DNA of 21,066 bases from an uncultured Clostridia bacterium (GTDB taxonomy: Bacteria > Bacillota > Clostridia > Christensenellales > Aristaeellaceae): assembly GCA_937907055.1 (NCBI GenBank), contig CALCTW010000055.1, positions 1-21,066 on the forward strand. The letters are read 5' to 3'. The position numbers and the translations under genes were made by a program. Under the pieces are notes generated by a model. The model searched no databases. It was not told the DNA's origin and was given only the letters and a program-made list of their open reading frames with translations. Positions 7,169 to 14,107 of the stretch are shown one piece after another (position 1 is the first letter of the stretch; the number at the start of each line of letters is the position of its first letter).

Positions 7169-8266
7169 ATGACGAATCTTCATGATTATCTGAGCTGGCG
7201 CGGCGATCTGCTGACGGCGGATGTACCGCTGAATGATGTGGATCACCTGATCCTGAGCGAGCTGAGCTATGTCAATTTCGGCGATGTGGTGCCGGAATGG
7301 CGGCAGGGAAAGAGTGTGACCATCGCGGAAGCGGCCGATCGGCTGCTGGCGTTTGATCCTCAGGAAAAGAAACTGGATCAGACCTTCTATCTGTGGAAGG
7401 ATCTGCGGCAGCTGCTTTCCGGTCTGCGTGCCAGTCCGCGCTTTGCCATGATGGAGATCAGCCGTCCGGCGCGCGTGGTGGATGATGAAACACAGTTCGC
7501 GGCGTTCTGTATCCGCGTGGCGGAGGACCGGTATGTGATCCCGTTTCAGGGAACGGATTCCTCTGTGATCGGGTGGGAAGAGGATCTGATGCTGGCGCTG
7601 GATGAAGCGGTGCCCGCGCAGAATGCCGCGCTGGAATACCTGAACGCGGCTGCGGCAGAACTGAAGGGGCAATTTATCCTCTCCGGCCACAGCAAGGGCG
7701 GGAATCTGGCTGTATATGCCGCGGCGCACGCGGATGCTTCTGTTCGCAGGCGCGTGGATAAGATCTACAGCTTTGACGGACCCGGCTTTACCAGTAACAC
7801 CCTTTCGCTCGATGGATACAGGGATATCGAGCGCAAGATCGCGCATATTATTCCTGAGTATTCACTTGTGGGGCTTCTGCTTACGCATACTGTTAACAGT
7901 GTAGTGATCAAAAGCAACAGTATCGGTTTGCTTCAGCATAACGGCTTTACGTGGCAGGTGAAGGGCGGGCGATTTGTTCAGGCCAAAGGCCTGAACGAGG
8001 GCAGCCGCAAGGTGGGAGAGATCATCTCCAACTGGCTGGATCAGCTGGATCAGGAACAGCGCCGTGAATTTGTCACCTTGCTTTGTAAATCATTGAAACG
8101 GCTGAATGTGGAAAGGCTGGAGGATATCCGTCTTCCGGCGTTGATCCGCATCCCGAATGTTATCCGCGTGATGGCGACGATCGGCCTTGAAAGCAAAAAA
8201 GAAGTGATCAGAGCGCTCCGTCAGGCCATTCAGGGCGGGCGCGGAAATGATGAAACACAGGAATAA
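7169..8266 (+). CDS. DUF2974 (Mbeg1-like) alpha/beta hydrolase
   Basis: A 365-residue protein of the DUF2974/Mbeg1-like family. The N-terminus (NLHDYLSWRGDL, then LILSELSYV) is typical. The nucleophile elbow GHSKGG is at residues 173-178 with Ser175, preceded by VIPFQGTD, a lipase-like oxyanion segment. FDGPGF at about 202 supplies a likely acid, and a conserved-looking HNGF further on may hold the histidine. It is probably a serine esterase or lipase acting inside the cell, since no signal peptide is visible; the substrate is not known. The start lies 2 bases after the previous stop, with AGGGA in the end of that gene as the ribosome site. It is the last gene of the operon before a hairpin. 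Confidence 0.88.
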   Translation: MTNLHDYLSWRGDLLTADVPLNDVDHLILSELSYVNFGDVVPEWRQGKSVTIAEAADRLLAFDPQEKKLDQTFYLWKDLRQLLSGLRASPRFAMMEISRPARVVDDETQFAAFCIRVAEDRYVIPFQGTDSSVIGWEEDLMLALDEAVPAQNAALEYLNAAAAELKGQFILSGHSKGGNLAVYAAAHADASVRRRVDKIYSFDGPGFTSNTLSLDGYRDIERKIAHIIPEYSLVGLLLTHTVNSVVIKSNSIGLLQHNGFTWQVKGGRFVQAKGLNEGSRKVGEIISNWLDQLDQEQRREFVTLLCKSLKRLNVERLEDIRLPALIRIPNVIRVMATIGLESKKEVIRALRQAIQGGRGNDETQE

Positions 8267-8272
8267 ACAAAG

Positions 8273-8307
8273 ACCCCGAACCATTGCGTAAAAGCATGGT
8301 TCGGGGT
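8273..8307. terminator. Bidirectional terminator between convergent operons
   Basis: A perfect 12-bp stem, ACCCCGAACCAT (8273-8284) with ATGGTTCGGGGT (8296-8307), closes an 11-base loop. T-rich tails follow on both strands (TTGCGTTT on plus, CTTTGTTTA on minus). It starts 7 bases after the DUF2974 stop and ends 10 bases from the ylmH stop, so it can serve both. Confidence 0.82.
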
Positions 8308-8317
8308 TTGCGTTTGC

Positions 8318-9052
8318 TTAGGTGTAAAGATCGATCGCGACGTTCAGTTTGCCTTTTTTGCTGACAGAGCGGGTGCCCTTATAACGGGCGCGGCCGTGAC
8401 CGCGCACCGAGATCACGGTGCCTTCTGTGAGCAGTTTTTCGCATTTGGTGCAGGGCGCGTCATCCAGCAGAACAAGCCCGCGGGGAAAGAGCGCCTGTGT
8501 GTCATCACGGCTCAGGTGGAACAGATGGGCGATCACGGCATCCGCGCGCGGGGAGGAGACCTGAACGATGACCTCCTGTGTTTTGCGGGCTGGGCCGTCG
8601 GGCGCGTCCGAAATGCTGCCTGTGACATCCGTGCCGCCGATCTGCGTCATGCCGTCCAGCACGAGCTTCGCGGTCTTATCCAGACAGAAGAGATAGATCT
8701 CATTTTCACGCAGGATGATATCGCCGAACTGCTCACGCTCCAGCCCCAGGCTCATCAGTGTGCCCAGCACATCCCGGTGCGTACAGGGACGGGCAAAACG
8801 GACAGATCGGGGAACGAAACGCAGACAGACCAGCGGATATTCCGCTTCTTCCGGCGGTTCCACATCATAGAAGGCGGCAACACAGCGCTCGTTATCCGGC
8901 ATTCCGCCGAAGAGGCAACATGCGATACCGGCTTTGGCCGCGGCGATCCTCGCGTTTTTCTGATCATTCAGGTCCAGAAAACGGGTATAGGTCGTCAGCC
9001 CGCGCGCAGCGGTTCGCTGTGCCAGTTCGGCCAGACGATCGGGTTCATTCAT
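8318..9052 (-). CDS. ylmH: YlmH-like S4-domain RNA-binding protein
   Basis: A 244-residue protein of the YlmH family. The C-terminal S4 RNA-binding domain starts near residue 180 and contains the family signature GTVISVRGHGRARYKG followed by KKGKLNV. The N-terminal two thirds has the usual YlmH region ending in IGGTDVTG. YlmH proteins bind ribosomal RNA; in Bacillus subtilis the protein acts on stalled large subunits in ribosome quality control. The start at 9052 has GGAGG 8 bases before it; the open frame extends upstream to 9223, but that extension overlaps the neighbouring gene and lacks a ribosome site. Unlike in many Firmicutes, no cell-division (ylm/divIVA) genes adjoin it. Confidence 0.88.
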   Translation of the reverse strand: MNEPDRLAELAQRTAARGLTTYTRFLDLNDQKNARIAAAKAGIACCLFGGMPDNERCVAAFYDVEPPEEAEYPLVCLRFVPRSVRFARPCTHRDVLGTLMSLGLEREQFGDIILRENEIYLFCLDKTAKLVLDGMTQIGGTDVTGSISDAPDGPARKTQEVIVQVSSPRADAVIAHLFHLSRDDTQALFPRGLVLLDDAPCTKCEKLLTEGTVISVRGHGRARYKGTRSVSKKGKLNVAIDLYT

Positions 9053-9122
9053 GGAAAGCGCCTCCGGAAAAAGATGAAATACCTGTACGGAACTTAAAAA
9101 ATTGTGAACAGATGTACAGAAA

Positions 9123-10253
9123 TCAGCGGAGCGTGACCAGCTCATACGCTCGGCTGCCCATGCCGATCTCTTCGGCGTGGGTGAGCAGCGTGCGCCATTC
9201 GCTTTCGGGCGTGCTGTTGACAAAGTGATCGTGATGATCCTCGAAATCCGGCTTCTTCATGTTATCGGAAAGCTGGCTGTTGGGCAGCGGCTCGGAGGCC
9301 AGGCAGGCATCCACGCAGGCCTGATCCAGCGCGACAGGGTCGAAGGAGGCGAACATGCCGATATCGGGCAGGATGGGACTGTCATTCTCGCTGTGGCAGT
9401 CGCAGTTGGGGCTGATATCACGCACAATGTTGATGTGGAAGCAGGGACGGCAGGCCACGACAGCCTGCGCGTATTCCGCCATGCGGGTGTTCAGATCCTG
9501 CGCGGCGTTCCAGTTGGAGAAACTGATGGCGTCAAAGTTGCAGGCGCCCACGCAGCGGCCGCAGCCGACGCAGTTGGCGGTATCAACACGCATTTTGCGG
9601 GTGGTTTCATCAAAGATGAGACCGTCATTGGCGCATTCACGCATGCAGCGCTTGCAGCCGCGGCACCTGGATTCCTTTACGCGCGGCTGTCCGGAGCAGT
9701 GCTGCTCCTTCTTGCCGGCACGGCTGGCGCAGCCCATGCCGATGTTCTTGATACAGCCGCCGAAACCGGCTTCTTCATGTCCCTTGAAATGGCTGAGGGA
9801 GATAAACACATCAGCGTCCATGATGGTGCGGCCGATGCGCGCTTCCTTGATGACCTGACCGCCCGGAACGGGGACGGCGATATCATCGGTGCCCTTCAGA
9901 CCGTCGCCGATCAGGATGGGGCAATCAACGGAGAGGGGAGAGAAGCCGTTCTGCCAGGCGCAGTAGAGATGCTCCAGCGCGTTTTTGCGGCTGCCGACAT
10001 ACAGCGTGGAGCAGTCGGTGAGGAAGGGCTTTCCGCCGTTCTCCTTCACCACATCCACCACCGCGCGGGCGTAGTTGGGACGCAGGAAGCTGAGATTGCC
10101 CAGTTCGCCGAAATGCAGCTTGATGGCTACAAAACGGTTGTCCATCTCGATGGATTCGATCCCGGCGGCGCGGATCAGTTTTTTGAGTTTTGCGGGCAGA
10201 CCGTTGCTGCCGACACCGACACGAAAATCAGTAAACCATACCTTAGAAGCCAT
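9123..10253 (-). CDS. DUF362 protein with two 4Fe-4S ferredoxin motifs
   Basis: A 376-residue iron-sulfur protein. Residues 1-190 and the C-terminus form a DUF362 domain (VAIKLHFGE, SHFKGHEEAGFGGCIKNIGMGC). Between them are two ferredoxin clusters, C197xxC200xxC203xxxC207 and C228xxC231xxC234xxxC238, each expected to hold a 4Fe-4S centre. The family is common in anaerobes and is presumed to carry electrons or act on an unknown substrate; its reaction is not settled. ATG 10253 and GTG 10262 are both possible starts; AAGGA is too close to the GTG and rather far from the ATG, so the choice is uncertain by three residues. It lies 49 bases after the GNAT gene on the same strand and 70 before ylmH. 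Confidence 0.9.
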   Translation of the reverse strand: MASKVWFTDFRVGVGSNGLPAKLKKLIRAAGIESIEMDNRFVAIKLHFGELGNLSFLRPNYARAVVDVVKENGGKPFLTDCSTLYVGSRKNALEHLYCAWQNGFSPLSVDCPILIGDGLKGTDDIAVPVPGGQVIKEARIGRTIMDADVFISLSHFKGHEEAGFGGCIKNIGMGCASRAGKKEQHCSGQPRVKESRCRGCKRCMRECANDGLIFDETTRKMRVDTANCVGCGRCVGACNFDAISFSNWNAAQDLNTRMAEYAQAVVACRPCFHINIVRDISPNCDCHSENDSPILPDIGMFASFDPVALDQACVDACLASEPLPNSQLSDNMKKPDFEDHHDHFVNSTPESEWRTLLTHAEEIGMGSRAYELVTLR

Positions 10254-10302
10254 AGTGTTCACACATCCTTATCATTTTACTTTGTATGCCCGGAAGAATG
10301 CT

Positions 10303-10821
10303 TCATTCGCGTATACGGGAAAGCAACACCACATCATGATAGGCGCCGTCGCGCCAGACTTCCTGCCGCAGCAGTCCATCCCGGATGAAACCGCACTTCT
10401 CATAGCAGCGGATCGCGGCGGTGTTGAAATCCATGACCGAGGCCTTGATCTTATGCAGATTCAGTTCATCAAAACCAAATCTGCACAGCAGATCCACTGC
10501 TTCGGTACCGAAACCCTTGCCTCTCGCGGCTTTTTCACCGATCAGGATGGCAAGCTCCGCCCAGCGATTTTTCCAGTCCACCTTCACAAAGCCGCAGCGC
10601 CCGATCAGCGTACCGTCGTTTAATTCAATGGCAAACTGGTATTCCCCGTGGGTATAGCTGCTCTGGCCGTCCAGATAACGGCTTTCATCATTCATGCTGC
10701 TGGGATACAGCATGCCGGCAAAAGCGCCGCGCATGGTCTCCCTGTCATTGACGAAGGCATGCATGAGGGACAGGTCATCGGATTCGATGGCGCGCAGGAT
10801 CAGTGATTTGGATCGATACAT
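10303..10821 (-). CDS. GNAT family N-acetyltransferase (RimJ/RimL-like)
   Basis: A 172-residue acetyltransferase of the GNAT fold (Acetyltransf_3 type). The acetyl-CoA binding loop is ARGKGFGTEA at residues 99-108, followed by the usual LNLHKIKASVMDFNTAAI and CYEKCGF. The acceptor is not predictable; relatives acetylate ribosomal protein N-termini, spermidine or antibiotics. I chose ATG 10821 because AAAGGGA stands 6 bases before it and the fold begins there; the much longer frame reaching to 11526 crosses the opposite-strand ybaB gene. A good minus-strand promoter lies just upstream, so this is probably the first gene of a GNAT-DUF362-ylmH transcript. Confidence 0.88.
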   Translation of the reverse strand: MYRSKSLILRAIESDDLSLMHAFVNDRETMRGAFAGMLYPSSMNDESRYLDGQSSYTHGEYQFAIELNDGTLIGRCGFVKVDWKNRWAELAILIGEKAARGKGFGTEAVDLLCRFGFDELNLHKIKASVMDFNTAAIRCYEKCGFIRDGLLRQEVWRDGAYHDVVLLSRIRE

Positions 10822-10857
10822 AAAAAATCCCTTTCCGGATCGTTTTTTACAATTCAC

Positions 10858-10885
10858 ATTATACTGATTCATGACCGATTGTAAA
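10858..10885 (-). promoter_or_regulatory. Predicted promoter for the GNAT-DUF362-ylmH transcript
   Basis: On the minus strand TTTACA (10880-10885), 16 bases, then a perfect TATAAT (10858-10863). It lies about 37 bases ahead of the GNAT start codon. Confidence 0.65.
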
Positions 10886-11018
10886 GTGTTTGTTCTTTTT
10901 GAAAACACGCGCGAAGCTTTGACGGAGATATGTATGAGACGGTGTAAGAAGCGGAATAAGCGAAAAACGGAGAAGTATCCGTTGCAAAACATCAATTCGG
11001 ATGTGCATACGCCATATC

Positions 11019-11047
11019 TTGTATAATGACAAACAATGTGATATAAT
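11019..11047 (+). promoter_or_regulatory. Predicted promoter of the ybaB-recR-tdk-rmuC operon
   Basis: TTGTAT (11019-11024), 17 bases, then a perfect TATAAT (11042-11047), about 120 bases before the ybaB start. A second TATAAT at 11022-11027 overlaps the -35 box and could be an alternative start. Confidence 0.55.
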
Positions 11048-11166
11048 ACGGGCAGTATGTTGCGATGCGGATCTTTGCTGATATCAAGGGCAAAATAATC
11101 CGGCGGCGGCAGGAACAATAACGAATGAAAAAGGCCCCGATCTGGGGATACAGGAGGAAAAAAACA

Positions 11167-11517
11167 ATGGCAAGAAATCAGTTTGGTGGTTTCGGCGGCG
11201 GCGCCAATATGCAGCAGCTGATGCGTCAGGCGCAGAAGATGCAGCAGCAGATGGAAAAAATGCAGGAAGAACTGGGCGAAAAGACCTATGAAGCTACTTC
11301 CGGCGGCGGCATGGTGGCCTGCAAGGTAAGCGGCAAGCGCGAACTGCTGGAGCTGACCATCAAGCCCGAAGCGGTGGATCCTGATGATGTGGAAATGCTG
11401 CAGGATATGATCATGGCGGCTGTCAACGAAGCGCTGCGCGCCGGTGAAAAAGCCCGTGAGGATGCCGGCAATGCCATGGTTCCCGGCGGTATGGGCGGCC
11501 TCGGCGGGATGTTCTGA
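11167..11517 (+). CDS. ybaB: YbaB/EbfC family nucleoid-associated protein
   Basis: A 116-residue DNA-binding protein of the YbaB/EbfC family, which forms dimers and coats DNA. The core is typical: MQQLMRQAQKMQQQMEKMQ, then SGGGMVACKVSGKRELLEL and ITIKPEAVDPDDVEMLQDM, with a Gly/Met-rich tail (PGGMGGLGGMF). AGGAGG stands about 8 bases before ATG 11167. An in-frame ATG at 11125 has no comparable site. Its stop overlaps the recR start (TGATG), the classic ybaB-recR arrangement in bacteria, here without dnaX upstream. Confidence 0.94.
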   Translation: MARNQFGGFGGGANMQQLMRQAQKMQQQMEKMQEELGEKTYEATSGGGMVACKVSGKRELLELTIKPEAVDPDDVEMLQDMIMAAVNEALRAGEKAREDAGNAMVPGGMGGLGGMF

Positions 11518-12116
11518 TGAGCGCAACGACAGAACCGATCCAGCGCATCGCGAATGAACTTTCGCGTTTGCCGGGGATCGGCATGAAGAGCGCGCAGCGG
11601 CTGGCGTATCATATCATCGCCATGCCGCAGGATCAGGTGAAGAGCCTGAGCGACGCGCTGATCGAAGGCCGTATGAAGGTGCATTACTGCACCCGGTGCG
11701 GAAATTATACACAGAATGAACTGTGCGATATCTGCGCGGATGAACAGCGTGAGAACGGTCAGATCTGCGTAGTGAGAGAGCCTCGTGATGTGGCCGCGAT
11801 GGAGCGCATGCGCGATTATAAGGGCCTGTATCATGTGCTGCACGGCACGCTGAGCCCCATGGACAACATCGGCCCCAATGATATCAGCATCCGTGAATTG
11901 ATGATGCGCCTTGGCAGCGAGGAGGTAAATGAAGTGATCCTCGCGACCAACCCGGATATCGAAGGTGAGGCGACTGCTGCCTATATCGCGCGCCTGATCA
12001 AGCCGATGGGCATCCGCTGCACGCGTATCGCGCACGGCGTGCCGGTGGGCAGTGATCTGGAATATGCCGACGAAGTGACCCTGAGCAAAGCCATGGAAGG
12101 AAGGCGTGAGTTGTAA
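11517..12116 (+). CDS. recR: Recombination mediator protein RecR
   Basis: A 199-residue protein that, with RecO and usually RecF, loads RecA on single-stranded DNA in gap repair. Features in order are a helix-hairpin-helix (ELSRLPGIGMKSAQRLAYHI, residues 14-33), a four-Cys zinc finger (Cys58, 61, 70, 73), a Toprim domain from about residue 82 (ICVVREPRDV, ILATNPDIEGEATA) and the C-terminal GVPVGSDLEYADEVTL. Length is normal. The start overlaps the ybaB stop by one base and the stop overlaps the tdk start (TAATG), so the three are probably coupled. Confidence 0.97.
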   Translation: MSATTEPIQRIANELSRLPGIGMKSAQRLAYHIIAMPQDQVKSLSDALIEGRMKVHYCTRCGNYTQNELCDICADEQRENGQICVVREPRDVAAMERMRDYKGLYHVLHGTLSPMDNIGPNDISIRELMMRLGSEEVNEVILATNPDIEGEATAAYIARLIKPMGIRCTRIAHGVPVGSDLEYADEVTLSKAMEGRREL

Positions 12117-12715
12117 TGCTGCATTTTTACTATGGCGTGATGGGCTCCAGCAAAACGGCTCAGCTTCTGATGCAACGGTATAATTATCTTCAGCTGGGGC
12201 TGAAGGTGGCTCTGGTGAAGCCTGCCATCGATACCCGCGCCGGTGTGGATATGGTGTACAGCCGGGTCGGTCTGCAGGCCAGCGCGGAGATCGTGCTGGA
12301 GGCCGGACACAGCGTGCGTGAACAGCTGGCCTGGCTGGCGGTTCAGCAGGCGCACAATGATTTTCAGTACATCTTTGTGGATGAGGCCCAGTTCCTGACG
12401 GAGGAACAGGTGGAAGAAATGGCGGATATGTCCAGTGAAATGGAGATCTTCTGCTATGGCCTGAAGACGGACTTTATGGGAAAGTTCTTCCCGGGCAGCA
12501 GCGCGCTGCTGCGCCTGGCGGAGGATATTCAGGAAGTTTCCGGCGGTCTTTGCTGGTGCGGCGCGAAAGCCACAATGAATACCCGTGTGGACGGGGATGG
12601 AAATGTGATCAAGCATGGCGCGCAGGTGCTGATCGATACCAAGGGCAAACAGAAACCTATCCGCTATATCGGACTGTGCTATAAGCATTGGCGGGAGGGT
12701 ATTTCCCATGCCTGA
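12116..12715 (+). CDS. tdk: Thymidine kinase with atypical P-loop
   Basis: A 199-residue type II (TK1-like) thymidine kinase, phosphorylating thymidine to dTMP in the salvage pathway. It has the N-terminal MLHFYYGVMGSSKT, Walker B VDEAQF with Asp89-Glu90, YGLKTDFMGKFFPGS (residues 114-128) and paired zinc-ligand segments GLCWCGAKA (146-150) and GLCYKH (188-191). The P-loop reads GVMGSSKT (7-14), so the Gly before the catalytic Lys13 is Ser; the usual forms are like GPMFSGKT or SAMNAGKS. The rest of the family residues are kept and the frame is intact, so an active enzyme remains likely. It lies in a recR operon and its end overlaps rmuC by 8 bases. Confidence 0.92.
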   Translation: MLHFYYGVMGSSKTAQLLMQRYNYLQLGLKVALVKPAIDTRAGVDMVYSRVGLQASAEIVLEAGHSVREQLAWLAVQQAHNDFQYIFVDEAQFLTEEQVEEMADMSSEMEIFCYGLKTDFMGKFFPGSSALLRLAEDIQEVSGGLCWCGAKATMNTRVDGDGNVIKHGAQVLIDTKGKQKPIRYIGLCYKHWREGISHA

Positions 12716-14090
12716 GTTTACCCAGGAAGTACAAGGCCGGTTGATTGCAGGCGGCCTTGTTTTGCTATTATTGGTGATCGCGGTGATCGTGCTGGTCATC
12801 CTCTGCATTCGCGGGCAGCAAAAGCTGCGGCAGATGATGCAGGATGAACAGGCGCGTACGGAAAACGATCTGCGCCGTCAATGGGAACTGCTGCATGGCA
12901 TCCCGGGACGGGAAGAGATGGATCAGAAACTGTATAACCTGCAGGAAGCCCTGCGCCGTGGTATGACCGAGATCGGAGAAAGTGACGCGAGAAGGGCGGA
13001 AAACCTGGGCGCACGTCTGGACGCGTTCGGCGCGCAGCAGCAGGACCGGCTGGAGCATGTGACGGTCAGCGTGGAAGAGAAACTGCGCCAGAATGAGGCG
13101 CGGATCGAAACCATGCGCCGTGCTGTGGAAGAAAGCATGAAAAGCCTGCGCGAGGAGAATGCCGCCAAGTTGGATGAAATGCGCCGTACGGTGGACGAGA
13201 AACTGCATGCCACGCTGGATAAGCGGCTGAGCGACAGTTTTTCCATGGTCAGTGAACGTCTGGAGCAGGTGTATAAGGGACTCGGCGAAATGCGTACGCT
13301 GGCGGGCGGCGTGGGAGATCTGAAAAAGGTGCTCTCCAACGTGAAAACGCGCGGTATCTGGGGCGAGATGCAGCTGGGGAATATTCTGAGCCAGATGATG
13401 GCCCCCGGACAGTACGCCGAAAACTGCGAAGTGGTGCCGGGCAGCGGCAGAAGAGTGGAATACGCGATATTGCTGCCGGGCAGGGAAACGGAACGGGTCT
13501 ACCTGCCGATCGACAGCAAATTCCCGGTGGAGGATTACGAACGGCTGCTGGCCGCGGCAGAGAGCGGTGATCCGCAGCAGATCCAGGCCTGCGCGGCCGG
13601 GCTGGAGGCCGCTTTCAAGGCGGAAGCAAAACGGATCAGTGAGAAGTATATCTGTCCGCCTTATACCACGGATTTCGCGGTGATGTTCGTACCGGTGGAA
13701 GGTCTTTACGCGGAAGCGCTGCAGCGGCGCGGGCTGGCGGAGTATCTGCAGGAGAAATTCCGTATCATCATCGCCGGTCCGACGACCTTGACGGCTTTGC
13801 TCAATTCCCTGCAGGTGGGCTTCAGAACGCTCGCGATCGAAAAGCGGAGCGGTGAAGTGTGGCAGCTGCTGGGGGCTGTGAAGACCGAATTCGGACATTT
13901 CAATGATCTGCTGGACGCCACCCAGAAACGTATGCAGAGCGTGACAGAAACCATAGAAAAGGCCGGACGCCGCAGCCGGATGATCGAGCGGCGGCTGAAG
14001 GACGTGGAAAGCCTGGATGAAAGCGGTGCTGCCGCGCTGCTGGGAAAGGGCGAAATAACCGATACAGACCCGGAAAATGATCAATATTGA
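12708..14090 (+). CDS. rmuC: DNA recombination protein RmuC homologue
   Basis: A 460-residue protein. Residues of about 10-34 form one transmembrane helix (LIAGGLVLLLLVIAVIVLVI), residues 40-190 are coiled coil rich in Glu, Arg and Leu, and from about 200 comes the RmuC domain: LKKVLSNVKTRGIWGEMQLG, YLPIDSKFPVEDY, MFVPVEGLYAEAL, GPTTLTALLNSLQVGFR and a C-terminal helical tail. RmuC has a PD-(D/E)xK nuclease-like core and limits DNA rearrangement at inverted repeats in E. coli; its exact reaction is unclear. It starts within the last 8 bases of tdk, so it belongs to the recR operon. The ribosome site lies inside the tdk end (GGGAGGG). Confidence 0.94.
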   Translation: MPEFTQEVQGRLIAGGLVLLLLVIAVIVLVILCIRGQQKLRQMMQDEQARTENDLRRQWELLHGIPGREEMDQKLYNLQEALRRGMTEIGESDARRAENLGARLDAFGAQQQDRLEHVTVSVEEKLRQNEARIETMRRAVEESMKSLREENAAKLDEMRRTVDEKLHATLDKRLSDSFSMVSERLEQVYKGLGEMRTLAGGVGDLKKVLSNVKTRGIWGEMQLGNILSQMMAPGQYAENCEVVPGSGRRVEYAILLPGRETERVYLPIDSKFPVEDYERLLAAAESGDPQQIQACAAGLEAAFKAEAKRISEKYICPPYTTDFAVMFVPVEGLYAEALQRRGLAEYLQEKFRIIIAGPTTLTALLNSLQVGFRTLAIEKRSGEVWQLLGAVKTEFGHFNDLLDATQKRMQSVTETIEKAGRRSRMIERRLKDVESLDESGAAALLGKGEITDTDPENDQY

Positions 14091-14107
14091 AACGGGGGAA
14101 CGAAAAA

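Larger units (their letters stand above)
10822..11166. other. Divergent intergenic region between GNAT gene and ybaB
   Basis: A 345-base gap between divergent genes. It holds a minus-strand promoter near its left end and a plus-strand promoter near 11019-11047. In many Firmicutes dnaX, and sometimes the signal recognition particle RNA, precede ybaB; I see neither here. A 30-codon basic frame at 10934-11026 is discussed as rejected. Confidence 0.6.

Noticed and set aside
9177..10388. Long plus-strand open frame of 403 codons
   Set aside because: It lies antisense to the DUF362 gene, which has two perfect ferredoxin motifs and normal family length. The plus frame has no recognisable domain or ribosome site and reflects GC-rich codon bias.
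10934..11026. 30-codon basic open frame (MRRCKKRNKRKTEKYP...) with GGAG 6 bases before its ATG
   Set aside because: No promoter is visible for it, its end overlaps the promoter of the ybaB operon, and a frame this short is expected by chance. Conservation in relatives would be needed to revive it.
11041..11166. Signal recognition particle RNA or riboswitch ahead of ybaB
   Set aside because: The leader is only about 120 bases and lacks the conserved GGAA/GNAR tetraloop domain or any riboswitch core I recognise; a small CCCC/GGGG hairpin is the only structure seen.
12768..14084. Long minus-strand open frame of 438 codons
   Set aside because: It is antisense to rmuC, whose conserved motifs run the full length. 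The product is rich in His, Gln and Leu, typical of a reverse-complement shadow.
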